From Isoetes taiwanensis (lineage: Eukaryota > Streptophyta > Lycopodiopsida > Isoetales > Isoetaceae), in contig JAJEKV010000020.1 of NCBI GenBank assembly GCA_021234155.1, positions 16,855,018 through 16,919,017 of the forward strand: a stretch of 64,000 bases of DNA, read 5' to 3'. The notes beneath the pieces are model-generated. The model saw only the letters and a program-made list of their open reading frames with translations. It was not told the origin of the DNA and ran no database searches. Below are positions 1-12,060 of this stretch, piece by piece; within the stretch, counting starts at the first letter, position 1, and every line of letters begins with the position of its first letter. The translations under genes and the position numbers were made by a program.

Positions 1-148
1 TCATACTTAGATCATTTTGTCATTGCTAACGGTTTATTCTGTGGATTCTCTAGCAAACCTAGACGGTTTACAGATTATGAGAATATGATTTGCTTGAAGA
101 GATCAGGTATTCTATTTGGAAAAGGTGAAAGGAATGGTTTATTGTTGT
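1..148 (+). repeat. Inverted copy of LTR segment (left arm)
   Basis: These 148 bp are the reverse complement of 948-1095 with a single mismatch that I can find. The left arm starts at the window edge, so the true repeat may be longer. The arms are separated by about 800 bp. After position 148 the two copies diverge, so this is a fragment of the LTR at 937-1718 placed in opposite orientation, not a simple tail-to-tail pair of complete elements. Confidence 0.9.
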
Positions 149-922
149 ACATGAGCACCAACTCAATCCATTTTAAGGACCAAAGGCTAGGATTATGATC
201 ATTCATTAGAAGGAAGCAATACAATCATAAAATAGATTTACAATTTCTCTAAAGGCATGAATCCTTTAAAATCTTTTAACAGATTTTAAAGTCACCTCTA
301 CCTTTAAACTACAATTTCTTACAGACAGATATTCATTATTAAGACATCTTACTAAAACAATGGGCCGCAACTTACATTGTTTAGAATTTGTTTAGTTTGG
401 AATAGTTCAAGATTTGTTAAGGATAGAGAGTTCAGATAAAGATTGATTTTGATCCGTCCACCATAGATACGCCCTCCGTAGATGCAGGAAAAGTTTCAAC
501 GGAGATCCATCCCGCCAAGGAGATGGATTGTCACCCGTGTTAGGCTTGATTGGAAGGAGATCCATTTTGGCAAACGAAATGGATTGGTCAGGAAGATTAG
601 GCTCAGTTCCCTCTGCTTCTTCCACGTCACCAATCACCTGCACCTATATGTTTCCTGCAACAAACAATTTTTGTCGTACCGATATCCAAAGATTGATTAC
701 TCTGAGTAGAATTGGATTGGAAAGAATGATCCAAGAAGTTAAAATTCATAGAAAGAAGATCATTTAGATTCTTAGGAGGAGGAATTCTATTCCAGTTTGC
801 AATCACTAGCACCAACTAGATGACTTACAAACATCAAGAATAGCCGTAATAATGTTCTCTATTCCTCGCTTGCAATCTCCAAAGACCAACCGTAAGTCTT
901 TGCAAACTTTAGGAATAGCCCT
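149..922 (-). mobile_element. Internal region of a small LTR retroelement, no recognised gene
   Basis: This stretch lies downstream (on the minus strand) of a primer-binding-site-like sequence and an LTR-like sequence, so it should be the start of the internal region of that element. Short open frames exist on the minus strand (407-643 and 627-815), but neither shows a domain that I recognise and I see no gag, protease or reverse-transcriptase motif. It could be a non-autonomous element or a 5' leader with the rest lost. The inverted LTR piece at 1-148 closes it on the left. Confidence 0.4.
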
Positions 923-934
923 GGCTCGATACCA
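923..934 (-). other. Primer-binding site (initiator Met tRNA type)
   Basis: On the minus strand the sequence reads TGGTATCGAGCC. It matches the common plant retrotransposon primer-binding site TGGTATCAGAGCC, complementary to the 3' end of initiator tRNA-Met, except for one missing base. It sits two bases inside the putative LTR end at 937, as expected for an LTR element read on the minus strand. Confidence 0.55.
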
Positions 935-936
935 AT

Positions 937-1718
937 TGATATGGCTCACAACAATAAACCATTCCTTTCACCTTTTCCAAATAGAATACCTGACCTCTTC
1001 AAGCAAATCATATTCTCATAATCTGTAAACCGTCTAGGTTTGCTAGAGAATCCACAGAATAAACCGTTAGCAATGACAAAATGATCTAAGTATGAAATAA
1101 ATAAGCACAGATCCAATGAACATAAGATACAAGTTACACCAATTGATATGAACTACACCAATAGCTCAGAATGACCTGGCTCTAGTTCACCAAAACTAGA
1201 GGAAGATTCTCAATACAAAGCAAATAATGGCAGTTCTCCATCCAACCGGGCCAACCGATGTTGAGATCTGGCAAATCAACAGCAAGGTGGAAGGCAATGG
1301 CAATTTCTAGGCAAGGAGCTTGGTTCTCTTAAAAAAGGCAATCTTGGTTGTGCAGTCCAGTCTGACCCACGGCCACTCTTTTGGCAATATCTCACGATCC
1401 GCAAGGAGTTAGCGAATGAGCCACCCCAATCCGGAAACTAGACACTGAGATCTTTCCAATGAGCCCTGGATCGCAATAATCCGACTTATATTCGCTGAGA
1501 TATGACCTTTTGAAGTTGGCCTTTTAGAAACTGCTATTTTTGGACTGAGATATTATCAAGGAGATTAGCTTGGCTTAATAGATATTATTTGACCATAATC
1601 ATTACAATTGCCATTTAATTGCCTTGCCATGCTATTAGTTTGCCCTTCTCACACACCCATGCTAGTCCACCAAGACCAACGTTCAAGGCCACTCCCCCGA
1701 GCTACCATATCCATATCA
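937..1718 (-). repeat. Putative LTR (782 bp)
   Basis: The segment is bounded by TGATATGG on the left and CCATATCA on the right, a perfect 8-bp terminal inversion of TG...CA type. It is directly preceded (plus-strand view) by the primer-binding-site-like sequence. Part of it (948-1095) recurs inverted at 1-148. The right boundary rests only on the terminal inversion, because no second full LTR copy is present in the window. Confidence 0.5.
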
Positions 1719-4508
1719 GTGTCATCTTATGGGTGCAAGTTTGGTGCTTTGGGATAGATTTAGATTTTGAACATGGAAATGGAAGCATGACATGGCATGG
1801 CTAGAATGGTGATGTGTATGGTGACTTGGCATATAGAATGAAGTGTAAGGTGACTTGGCACATAAAATGCATTTTTCATAGGCCAATTTTTGTGAAATGC
1901 AACTTTTTGGCATTCCCTAGGGCACACTTGAGTTTTGAACATTTCCCTTAGGGATTTTGCAACTTTTCCTTTTTCTTTGACCACATGAAATGTTGACTTT
2001 TGACCACATGTATGACCAAGTCAAGTGAAACTTTGAACTTTTGGATGGTGATGAAGTGGTGTGAGTGGTGTGTAGCAAATGGATGTTTCATGAGGGTGTA
2101 CTTTGACTAGAAAGAATTTTCAAAGCCGAGTTTGACTTTGGAAGGAGTTGTATGCATGGAATCAAAGTCTAATGGGTGTTTTATGGTGGTGGAGGGTATG
2201 GGGAATGTGAAATAGGAGTCACAATGCACAAAGATGCCAAGAACACAAGTGATCACATACCATGAGATGATCTTCAAGGGGTCTTCTCTTTTTCCTCCTT
2301 CTCTTTTCCTTTGCTTGATTCTCCTCTTGTCTCCTTTGAGTGACTTGAGTCAATTGTCTTTCCCTTGCTCTTCAAGTTCTCAATGTATACTAGTGAAGCA
2401 TTCTTCTAGTGCCTTGTAATTCAGATCAAAGTGTAAGGATCAGTCCAAAAGTATGCTTAGCTCTTCCATGCTGCCATGGCAGCAGACTTTTCCCAAGAAT
2501 TTCTCGTATTAATTCTTTTGATATAAAGTGTTGCCTGTAACCTGAAGAGGAAGTGTAGTGGATGGAAAGTGTATCAAACATTCATTTGCAAGCTATAACA
2601 AGTTGATGATTTAGGCCCGCAAATATTACGTGAAGTTAGATTGAAAAGGTTTTTTATAGCAAGCAATAGAATGACTATTCGTCAGCAAACACTAATTTGA
2701 TGTGAATGGACCTATAGCATATACAACCTTTACCATCAAATGTGCAGCCAGTTTGTTTTGCAACTGCCTTTATATTTAAAATTCGCAGTTGATTGATGAC
2801 TATATTTGATCCTACTAGTCCCTGCCCATGAACATATGATACATTTTAGAAACATGCAATAGTCTTTATTATATATTGAGACTATTGCAACATAGAAATA
2901 TCCTGAAACCATGTGCTATAGCAATTACCATAAATTGTGTTTTGTCAATCTATATGACCTCCTTTTCCTCATAAATATGGTCATTTTCAACCTAAAGCAC
3001 ATGCCAGTTATTCTAGGAGAAAGGATGGAATTGCAATGGATGAATGAGATGAGGAAATACAGCAGGCATGGCCAAGAACCAAAATCACGCAACAGTGCAA
3101 GGTTTCTAATTTTCAGAGTTTTCTTTTATCTATTGAATTTATGGCGTTGCAATCTATTTACCGAAGCTCTTATCCATTCTTTAACTGCTCTAATCTGCTC
3201 TTCTGTATGAGCTTCTGTGGAATGGTCAAAGTTTGCTTACTTGACTTTTTAGTTCTTAGCCAAGAACATTGCTGCTTGCTGTGCTAAGCCTTGATATGCT
3301 ATGGCAAACTCAATTTCCGTCAATGCTTCAATAACAAACCCATTTTGTGGAAGAGGATAAAGGAAATGCAGTAGAATATGAAGCAATATCAAAATTACAC
3401 CTTATGGTACTCCTTTTTTTCCATGTTCTAATTACATGCCTAGGTGCTTAATCTTATGCTTTCCATAAGTAAACATTTCAATAATCCGAAAATTTTTGAC
3501 TCATAAAGATGTAAGAACCAGAAACATTGGCAAAGGAAGTACTGGAGAGAGATAGCTCATCCAAATGTCCAATAAAAAACTAGCACGAGGATAATGGAGC
3601 AAACATAGAAAAAATGTTAAAGGTCATGAGGTAGATGGAGCCAGTTACAAAATTAAAGGACAACAGACAATTCACAATGCTTACAGGGCCATGTACGATG
3701 GGAAAGTTAGAGAAAAATATATCATTAACATAAATGTATCCTTTATAGAGATGGAGTTAGATTCTGAAAGGCGGGTCGAACAATGCATCATGATGCCTTG
3801 ATATCCTTATGGACCATACTATGAAGATTTGTTACAAACTCTATAGATATTGGGTTGGAAATAGACTTAAAGTAGTGGTCATAGTATTCATTTACGGTTA
3901 AAACATTGCAAGCATGAATAAGAACTAATGCATCTTAACATCTTGCGAATAGTACTAACATCCTCTAACATCCAAAGTTTCACAACATGTAAAACTAACT
4001 AAATGAAAATAACTAAATCACATATCTTAGTCTCATGTGCAAGTCACTTTGTTGCAACGCAATACAACAAAGTTTCTGCAACCATTTGGCACTTTTTCAT
4101 GTGGCAATTAAGTGTTTTGCACCTTGGTGTGAAGCTCATTTTTGAGCTAAAGCTCATAAACATGGTCATAGAAATCTTAGAGCATCTATAGAATTAAAGC
4201 TAGAGAAATGCAGCTACCGAACCCTTACCCTTATGAAGATGACCCACCTTTTTTTTTTTTTTTTTTGGGGTGGTGAAAACAAAGACGAGGAGCAATTTTT
4301 AAAAAGGAGAACTCTCATCAAGGTGTCCTATGTGATAATTCTACTTTTCTGATTTAGAAGGTAGCCTTGTAACATCCAGTGGACCAATTGTCTATAAAAT
4401 GCACACACTAAGCCAATATTTCTCATTGGGACCTTACATCATGCACATTGGTAGGCCCAAACTCATGACCTATTTGTATCAAAACTAATGTGTACACACA
4501 TTATTCCT
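1719..4508. other. No gene recognised
   Basis: Short open frames occur (for example 2234-2419 and 2911-3210), but they have no recognisable domain, no consistent coding signal and no neighbouring splice structure that I could follow. A T tract lies at about 4251-4266. I treat the stretch as intergenic or as unrecognisable old repeats. Confidence 0.6.
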
Positions 4509-4770
4509 GATTTTTTCTACGATTGTACTGTCCATCTTCATGATGAGTGATAGTTGACCATTATACTGCCGATTTGTTCGATGAAATACCCTTTATCTGC
4601 TTGGATCAATGCTTCCACTAAATAGAAAAGAAGAATTATGTAACGATTTTTTTTTTATATATTTATTTGATGACTTTTTTTAAGATTGTACTGATGATCT
4701 TCATGATGATTGATATCTGACCATTATACTGATGATTTATACGATGAAATACCCTTTATCTTTCTAGATC
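4509..4770. repeat. Diverged 99-bp tandem duplication
   Basis: Two copies, 4509-4607 and 4672-4770, share the core TGACCATTATACTG and the run GATGAAATACCCTTTATCT. They are separated by 64 bp of AT-rich sequence. Each copy is 99 bp long with scattered substitutions, so the duplication is not recent. No coding content is evident. Confidence 0.75.
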
Positions 4771-5199
4771 TTTTCTCTTTCCATTGAACAAACACAATCA
4801 GGCGGAATTGAGCCCGTTGAACATGATTTCTAATGCCATTATTGGATATTCAAAGAAAATTGGAGAGGAAAAAAAAAGAATGATTAATTTATAAGAAAAT
4901 TCTAAACTATGATAAGTTTTTTACAGACCTACTAAATCAGTGATGTGCAGTGGTCCTTGCACGCCTAAAGAGCTATGAACAAAATCCTGAAGCAAGGTAA
5001 CAAAGAAGGACCTGTAACATAAAGCTTTGGGATGAAACTTTAGGCATCAACAAAACAATAGAGTTGTATTGACATTTATTTTGTCGTTACAAGCATCAGA
5101 AAATGTCTGATTGCGTCAGAAAAGTGCTCTTTAATTTTATTATGTTTTTTTAGGTTTATTTTCCGGTTTGAAGTTCTTCATTCTCACTTCCACTACTCA
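4771..5199. other. No gene recognised
   Basis: AT-rich sequence without a convincing open frame, RNA gene or repeat that I can identify. It leads into the decayed transposase region that starts near 5200. Confidence 0.5.
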
Positions 5200-6450
5200 T
5201 GGCTTCACCTTATATTGAGAGTTCTGATCGTCATGTTAATTCACATAATTCTAGCACCGATAATTCACATAATTCTAGCAGTGAGCCTCTGCCACCTGTA
5301 CAGTTGCTATCCAGGTGAAACCATGGCATATGATTTGGTGCTAGTTTCACGTCATTTTGTTTTTAAACGCATTATTCCAGGTGTCTAGGGAGCTTAGTTC
5401 CTCTTCATGCTCTTCAAAAAAGTAATCGCATAGCAGTGCTTTATGATGATCTCATTCAAAGGCAATATAGACAAGTTGGCACTTGTTCTTGTAAACAATG
5501 CAAAGGGGCCAAGGCATTATATTAGAGAGCAACGCAGATTAAAGCATGTTTAGATGAGGAATGCACTACCACCAAGCGATGAAGAGCGCCGTGTTCAACG
5601 TAACACTGAGGAGGTACTATCTATTCATATGAAATCAAATAATTGTATTTAGAACCTTTGCAACGTACTTTGAGTAACACAATTTGCAATACATTGAATT
5701 GATTTATAAACAACCAAATCTTTGAAAGGAAGTGTATTATTCAACCATCCTCCGCATCATCTTCCGATGATACAAACATATATTACTGGCATAATGAATG
5801 ATAGCTCATCGAGGACAACACAAATGGAGGAGATGGTGTTGAACTGCTTGTGTTTTAGGATGCACTAGAGGAAAATACGTTGCTTTAACTTTAAGAACTC
5901 ATTTCGAATTGTAAATAAGATACCATTCTCAATCTGGGCATACAGACAACACTTTCATATTGAGGAAGTTGACAAGGAATAATTGCTTCTCTTCTTTAAA
6001 GGAGACAATGTAGTGCATGAGACGTAAATCCTATTAATTGCAATGTAGTATGTTAGAGTTATTACCAAAAACATGGACTTGAACTTTTGCTCACTCCATG
6101 TGAATGTACTGAAGGCCACAACAAACATGGTTTAAACAACAAATGCAAGAAAGAAATTAAACCATTTGAGCACACCCTTCTAGATTCTATGAGGTAGATA
6201 CTTCACATATCTTAAGTGATCTAGACGAGCCTTTTATATTTTTGAGTCAGGTGAAGAAGTTTTTTTCCATGATAATCCTAGGGATAACAAATTGCGGGTA
6301 GTGGTTCATTTACAACCAACTTCTCGAAGAGTTATTGCCATATCTGTCCTCAATCATACTTATCGTGACATTCAAGGATTATCATCTGATAGACCCCCGC
6401 CTCCTCGCGAGTTGGAGTTGATGAACATCATATATACTTGATGATTGCTT
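5200..6450 (+). pseudogene. Decayed CACTA (En/Spm, TNP2-type) transposase remnant
   Basis: Disconnected plus-strand pieces recall TNP2-like transposases. A short start reads MASPYIESSDRHVNS at 5200. A cysteine-rich piece TCSCKQCKGAKALY lies near 5480-5520 and resembles the Cys-rich N-terminal region of these proteins. A C-terminal piece EEVFFHDNPRDNKLRVVV lies near 6255-6310 and resembles the segment of the family in which a 'VFYV.DP' motif precedes the end of the protein. Stops and frame changes separate the pieces, so nothing functional remains. The assignment rests on motif memory and could be tested by a translated search. It is separate from the CACTA-type insertion at 8971-17775. Confidence 0.45.
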
Positions 6451-7136
6451 TGATGAAGAGGATGGAGAAAATTAAATGGAGAGACATGTATCACAGCTGT
6501 TTTATAATTGGATGATGTTGAAATAGAAGAGGTTGAGCGTGATTTTCCACATAACATTACTAAATATTAATTCCATTAGTTTTTGAAGTATATTTAATTG
6601 TCGTTGATAAATATTATGTTGATATCCTCTTGATACAATTGTTAATATTATGCATTGATGAAAGTTTGAAGTATATGAGATAAATAAGATAATGCACACA
6701 TTATGGTAATCTAATTCAAGCTACATAGGTTGATATGAAATGAAGGCTTTGAGAAAGTGACTAGAGAAATAGTAACTATATTAAGATTGTAGAGGCAAAT
6801 GGTTCTTTGCATATATGGCAAGTGAGTTCTTTTTTGGTATCTTTGCATGTGAAATTATTCAAAAATTTAAAAATATATAGTAAAGCGCATGGCTAGTCAG
6901 AGTGTATACTATATGGGTCAATTATATCGAGTTGGGCATAGAGTCAATGGTAGCATCAAATCTAGAGATAGCATACAAACAAGAGTGAGATCACATGGTA
7001 GCATGAATAGTAGGGCTCGTACTAATAGTAGGGCTCGTACTATTTTATGAATCAACAATAGCCTCAAACATACGGTTAGATATAGAGTCAGTAGTAGCAT
7101 CAAACATAGAGTCGGTAGTAGAGTCAGAATTAGAAC
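6451..7136. other. AT-rich spacer with short degenerate repeats
   Basis: The segment 6895-7136 is built from imperfect short repeats around 'TAGCATCAAA', 'AGAGTCAGTAGTAG' and 'TAGTAGGGCTCGTACTA' (the last is repeated in tandem near 7010-7045). It directly abuts the first recognisable codons of the chromovirus at 7137, so it marks the breakpoint of the 5'-truncated element. No gene is visible. Confidence 0.55.
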
Positions 7137-8290
7137 TGACATTTTGATTTACAGTAAGTCAATGGAAGAGCATGTAGTGCACTTAAGGAAAGTTTTAAAG
7201 AAGCTAAAGTGGCACCGCTTGTTCAACAAGCTTTGTAAGTGCCATTTCGCTACACCAAAAGTTGAGTACCTAGGCTATGTGGTATCAATTGAGGGTATCG
7301 CCACCTGTCTGTCGAAAATCGAGGCAATAAGTAGTTGGCCGGCATCGAAAAACGTAGCAGAAATAAGAGGCTTCCTCGGCCTTGTGGGGTACTATAGGAA
7401 GTTCGTGAAGTACTTTGCTAAGTGGGCAGCTCCCCTCTCAGATCTCACCAAGCATCACAAAGTCAGAGATTGGATGGATCGTCGGAACATTCAAGCTTCA
7501 TTTGACAAGCTCAAGAAGCCTTGACAACAGCCCCAGTGTTGACATTGCCAGATCCAGAGAAAGACAAGCTAATGGCAAGTGATGCAATTAAGAGAGCCAC
7601 ATGGGGGGTGCTTATGCAGGAGGGCAGATTTGTAGCATACGACTCCAAAAAGATGAATGACGTAGAGCAACGCTACTCGACTCATGATGAGGAGCTTTTA
7701 GTCATTGTTAGGGCCCTACATATTTAGAGGCATTATTTGCTGGAAAGGAAATTTTAGTTAGATGTTGACCACCAGAGCCTCTAGTACATCTTCATGCAAC
7801 CACTCCTCAACTTAAGACAAAGACATTGGATGGAGTTCCTGGAAGAATATGATTTTGAGATATCTTATAAACCAGGAAAGTTAAATATGGTTGTCGATGC
7901 ACTTTCTTGCCGGCCATTGGTGACTAGAGTGCATTGCAATGCCATCTCGACCCTCTCCAGTGAGTTCGACAAGAAGATTGAAGGTACTATCCCCTCTAGT
8001 GAAGAATTTCGAGAAATATTGCAAGAAAGCAAGGACAGAGAAAGAAAGGGAGGCCTACAAGAAATTTAAGAAGACAACCTTTTATACTATAAGGATAAGC
8101 TTTGTGTACCAGAAGTATCAGGAGTAAGAAAGCTGATCCTCCATGATACTCACAATAGCCCTATAGCTGGCCACGCAGGATTTCGGAAGATATACTTCAA
8201 GATAAGAAGTAGTTATTTTTGGCTTGGCATGAAGGACATCGCCAAATATATTCCAAAGTGTCATTTATTGATGACCTTCGGGAGTGTCAG
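7137..8290 (+). pseudogene. Chromovirus (Ty3/gypsy) pol: RT end, RNase H, integrase start
   Basis: The frame opens in the middle of the reverse transcriptase palm with DILIYSKS, the residues around the second catalytic Asp. The thumb region follows (FLGLVGYYRKFV at about 7370-7412). The RNase H domain runs from about 7560 to 7905 with ASDA, EELL, DHQSL and YKPGKLNMVVDALS. The integrase zinc-binding region begins near 8150 (HAGF). Stops interrupt RNase H near 7725 and 7780, and frames change near 7520 and 8070. The 5' LTR, gag, protease and the first RT half are absent upstream. The element continues after a SINE-like insertion, then after the 8.8-kb CACTA-type insertion. Confidence 0.88.
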
Positions 8291-8500
8291 TTATATTGTG
8301 ACGACCATATGGATATTCGTATCATACGAACATTATACTCGTATATAAAAAAAAAAAGGTCGTCACATGCATGCAAAAGGGTAGTTGCACAAAATAGAGG
8401 TTTGAACTTGCAACCTTCTAGTTCCAAGTCACACACCTTTACCGAGTGCGCTACCAATACTTGTTGAAAATATTCCCTGGTTCATAACATATGCTAGCAG
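8291..8500 (-). mobile_element. tRNA-derived SINE-like insertion in integrase
   Basis: The integrase zinc finger is interrupted here and resumes at about 8500. On the minus strand the insert carries a polymerase III A-box-like sequence TAGCGCACTCGG (8442-8453) and, about 35 bp further, a B-box-like AGTTCAAACCT (about 8397-8407). Order and spacing fit a tRNA-derived SINE. Downstream on the minus strand lie an A/T run and a 10-bp inverted repeat TGTGACGACC/GGTCGTCACA (8297-8306 and 8358-8367). Exact ends and a target duplication could not be fixed. Confidence 0.45.
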
Positions 8501-8970
8501 ACAAAGGTAGAGCAACTTCGAATCCCAGGGGCTCTTGAACCATTGGCAGTGCCAGACGCCAAGTGGGAGATGGTAAGTATGGACTTCATCACAAGTCTTC
8601 CCCGAACATCTAAGGGCCATGATGTCTTGATGGTGGTGGTTGACAAGTTGTCTAAGATGACACTTCTTCCCATGCAAAACCACGGATACAACCCTAGATA
8701 CAACTTTGCTTTTTGCCAAGGAATGCATGGGATGTCTAAAGGGATCATTTCATATAGAGACCAGAAGTTCATAAGTGCATTTTGGAGAGACTTCTTCAAC
8801 ACCATTGGGACAAAGCTTTGTATGAGTACAACATATCATCCCTAAACTGATGGTCAAACGGAAAGGACGAACAAGATCTTGGAGGATATGTTGAGGCACT
8901 ATGTCTGGAATAAGCAATCAAAGTGGGAGGACTATATCTACTTGGTTGAATTTGTATATAACAGTACCAA
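8501..8970 (+). pseudogene. Chromovirus integrase core
   Basis: This continues the same chromovirus. The run PGALEPLAVPDAKWEMVSMD (about 8528-8587) contains the first catalytic Asp of the integrase (MDFITSLP). A deletion follows MTLLPMQ. Then come SYRDQKF, which holds the second catalytic Asp, and the YHP.TDGQTER motif with the third catalytic residue Glu, where a Gln codon has become the stop TAA near 8843. The frame runs to VYNSTNT at 8967 and is cut there by the CACTA-type insertion. The missing C-terminal part resumes at 17776. Confidence 0.88.
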
Positions 8971-8993
8971 CACACTAACCCCAAAATTTGCTC
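8971..8993 (+). repeat. CACTA-type left terminal inverted repeat
   Basis: The 23 bp begin CACACTAACCCCAAAATTTG and pair with the right terminus at 17753-17775. The CAA directly before it is repeated after the right terminus. Confidence 0.85.
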
Positions 8994-9000
8994 AATGTGT

Positions 9001-9480
9001 AGTTTTTTGCTATTGTTTTCGCATAAAAACAACACTTAAAGACCACCCATAGTATTGTTCCGAAAATGCTAGAAACAACATATAGTTTTTGTATAAAAAG
9101 TCTACGCATAGAAAATTAACAGTCCTGTTAATAAAATTCTATGCGTTGTTTTTGGGTGTTGTTTTTACTAAAAAAAAACATATGGTTTAACAGAATATCC
9201 ACATGCGGTTTTTTAAATTAGTAGTTGTTTTTAAGTGTTGTTTTTACTAAAAATACAACATGTGGCTTAACAAAATATCCACGTGGATAATAGTTGTTTT
9301 CAGGTGTTGTTTTAACTAAATAATAACATGTGGTTTAACAAATATCTACATGTGGTTTTCTAAATTAGTTGTTTTCAAATGTGGTGCTTTTCAAATAAAG
9401 ACACATTGTTGTAAAGAATATCTACATGTTGTTTTCATGTACATTCTAAAATAAAAAAGTATTATTTTAACTAATTAAAC
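9001..9480 (+). repeat. Left subterminal repeat region of CACTA-type element
   Basis: About 70-bp degenerate units recur, built on TTGTTTTTGGGTGTTGTTTT, ACATGTGGTTTAACA and ATATCCACATG (clearest at 9130-9450). The right end of the element (17455-17725) carries matching motifs in the opposite orientation (AAAACCACAC, AAAACAACAC). Such subterminal arrays are a hallmark of CACTA elements. Confidence 0.75.
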
Positions 9481-11732
9481 ATTAACACATGGCATTCCTT
9501 TTTAATAAAAAAAAGTCTTTTTTTGTTTTTCTTTTCCTACGTAGCCTTTTGGGAGTCAAACCCAAACAAGTCCATAAGGTATTATTAAATTACAATCCAC
9601 ATTCTATCATTAAAACATTATGTTCAAAATATTACATCAATAGTCAATGGTTAAGGTTTAAAACCATTAAATAAAAGTTATAGGTTCACAACAATCTTGT
9701 CTTACATTTCTTTCCATCTCGTTTTCATACCAAATCAGTTAAAACAGTATTCTTTCCTAATTCTATAGAAATGTAGACTTTATCAGATTTTGTCTTAAAG
9801 ATCGGATAGCATAGTATTTAGATCATACATCAAATATGCTTCTAGAACATTTACAAAGATCTGCCTCAAACAAAAATCAAATTGTTGAAAGCTCATAGGC
9901 TTCCTTGAATGCTACATCGGGGAGCTATTCCTTCCACCCGACTCTATTCTTTTTCCGGCTCTAATTGCGCTTAACTTTGTTATATACGGTAGAAGCTTAG
10001 TTCTCCAAAAAACTTTGGCAAAACAAAAAAACAAAAATAAGGTTACCTGACAAGCAGGCAAGGCTTCGGCCATGAGAGTCTTGGCAATCATTTTTCTCTT
10101 AACTTAGAAGTCCTTCCTGCATACAAAATATAAGGGATAAATATCAGAGGTAATAGAGCTCAAACGATTCTTACCTGACATTGCCAATCTCGTTTAGGGC
10201 TTAATAACTCCAGTTTTTGCAAGCCTGGTTATGTTTGCTCGAAACAAGCCAAGGCCAAGCATAGCAAGATTTTCACTGGTTCCAGCTGATAAAAACCCCC
10301 TGGCAGAGCAAATCAAATTAAAACATAGACTGGGCATAAATCCACTTCTAAAATCTACAAATATATCTAATCCTTGCTTTTTTCGTAGTGAAATACACTG
10401 CGACCTTTGTATCAGAGCAAAAAGGCCTGCTCGAAAACCTCTGGCTTCCTGGTGTTTTGCATCGAGCTGAACCATAACTCCTTGTATCTGTTCAAAAAGC
10501 AGCTTGGGCGCCACACTTCTGATATGAACTATGGCGGTCGATGAGGTCGATGAAGCAAGCCGCCATTTGCCATAGCTGGAGCATTCGAGCCTTAGCTGGA
10601 GCCATTTGCCATTTTGAGCTGCCATTCGCCATAGCTGGGTCGCATGTTTGAGCCGCTTTGAGCCGCCATTCGCCTTTAGCCGGGCATAATCGAAATAATA
10701 GCCGGGCGATTCGAACAGAATAGGCGGTGGAGGCGGGCAAGGGAATCCCTGGTCAAGGCGGTGGAGGCGGGCAAGGGAATCCCTGTTAATTTGAACACCA
10801 ATAGAATGATAGGACCTGGATCAAAATCCAGGCCGTCCAGTTTGGCATTAATCTCGGCCGTTGAATACATGGGTCTCTATATATATGTGATATTTATTAG
10901 ATAATGTTCAAAATTTAAAATGTCCAATAAACTTTATGAAAGTATTTGTTCGTCAATCGACATCAACTAACGCCCGATTCCACTACCGATTCGTTTGCTA
11001 CATATGGACTAATCGGGGCCACAAATGTCCAATTAACACCATCGTTGGGATTCAATCGCAGTCTAAAGCCTGAGTGAGATATCACAAAAATTACAGGAGG
11101 GGGATCTTGCCAAGGTGACATTGGCAAATTTTGGGTGACATGGCACCTAGGCTCCAACTGCCGAGTTAAAGTTCATCTCATGATTGGTTATGTGATGATT
11201 GTTTATGATGAAAAGATTTCAAAGCATTAGCATGGAACCGAAGTTTTGTTCATAGGGGAATGAAATATGATCATGAAGTTGGACTGATGAAGTTGGACTG
11301 ACACAGTTGAGCCAGATATGTGGTACCAGCATAAATTGCCCTATGCAATATGAGCTAAGAAGATTGAATTTAAATTATAAATGGTGGCAGTTACATCTCA
11401 AGGTCAATGGTTGTTTGTATAGGAATGAGAATGAGAGTCGTACATAATGGTTGCAGTTACATCTAAGGTCGAAGGTCATTTATATAGGGAACCCCGGATA
11501 TACATTTGAAAGTTAAACCATTGATGATTTATATTTTAAGAAAGTTGACCTAAGATAATTTCGGTCCAATAGACGAAAGCCAGTCCATGCCGGTCGAATG
11601 ATCGTGCTACAGACAAATTATGAGAGCTCGGTGGTTGCCACAACCACCGGGCCCAACAATGTAAATACAATGAGAATCGTTAGAATGTTATCTTTGGGAT
11701 GTTGGAGCCCGTGATTGGTATTTTGTTTTCTT
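9481..11732. other. CACTA-type interior, no gene recognised
   Basis: Open frames on both strands (10194-10625 minus, 10231-10470 plus) show no known domain. Local repeats include GCCATTTGCCATAGCTGG variants (10555-10680) and a tandem doublet GGCGGTGGAGGCGGGCAAGG (10722-10785). The part 11095-11160 already carries the phrases that recur around the satellite arrays (ATCTTGCCAAGGTGACAT, GGCACCTAGGCTCCAAC). The sequence may be captured genomic DNA, but no source is recognisable to me. Confidence 0.5.
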
Positions 11733-11767
11733 TGTTGTTTTCAGCCGTGGACCAAATGTTGGGGTTG
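11718..11767 (+). repeat. Internal copy of the CACTA-type right end
   Basis: The sequence GTATTTTGTTTTC...GTTGTTTTCAGCCGTGGACC...AAATGTTGGGGTT recurs almost unchanged at 17721-17768, the true right end of the element. Here it ends in GTAGTAATC instead of AGTGTG, so it is a truncated or mutated terminus inside the element, either from a nested relative or from an internal duplication. Confidence 0.75.
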
Positions 11768-12060
11768 TAGTAATCGGTTTGCAAAAACCGAGGCTTCACC
11801 GATGAGCTCCAGTCAAACCAATGCAAGCAAAAGACCCCACGAATCACTTGTACAGAATGCCGTGACTTTTATTCAAAAAGTAAAGACTTGCTTCAAGTTA
11901 ACATGGAATATGATGATGTGGCACTCCAATTTGGTGACATGTCATGCCAAGTAAGGAAGGCCGACCAACAATGAAGTACAACCCTGGTTTTTCATGGGAT
12001 GGTGTGGTAATGTTTGGCGACATGGCCAAGAGCCCGGGTCACCAAAGACTGGGGAAAGCT

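Noticed and set aside
8390-8465. Functional tRNA gene
   Set aside because: Only A- and B-box-like parts are present; no acceptor stem or anticodon arm could be folded, so a SINE-like origin is preferred.
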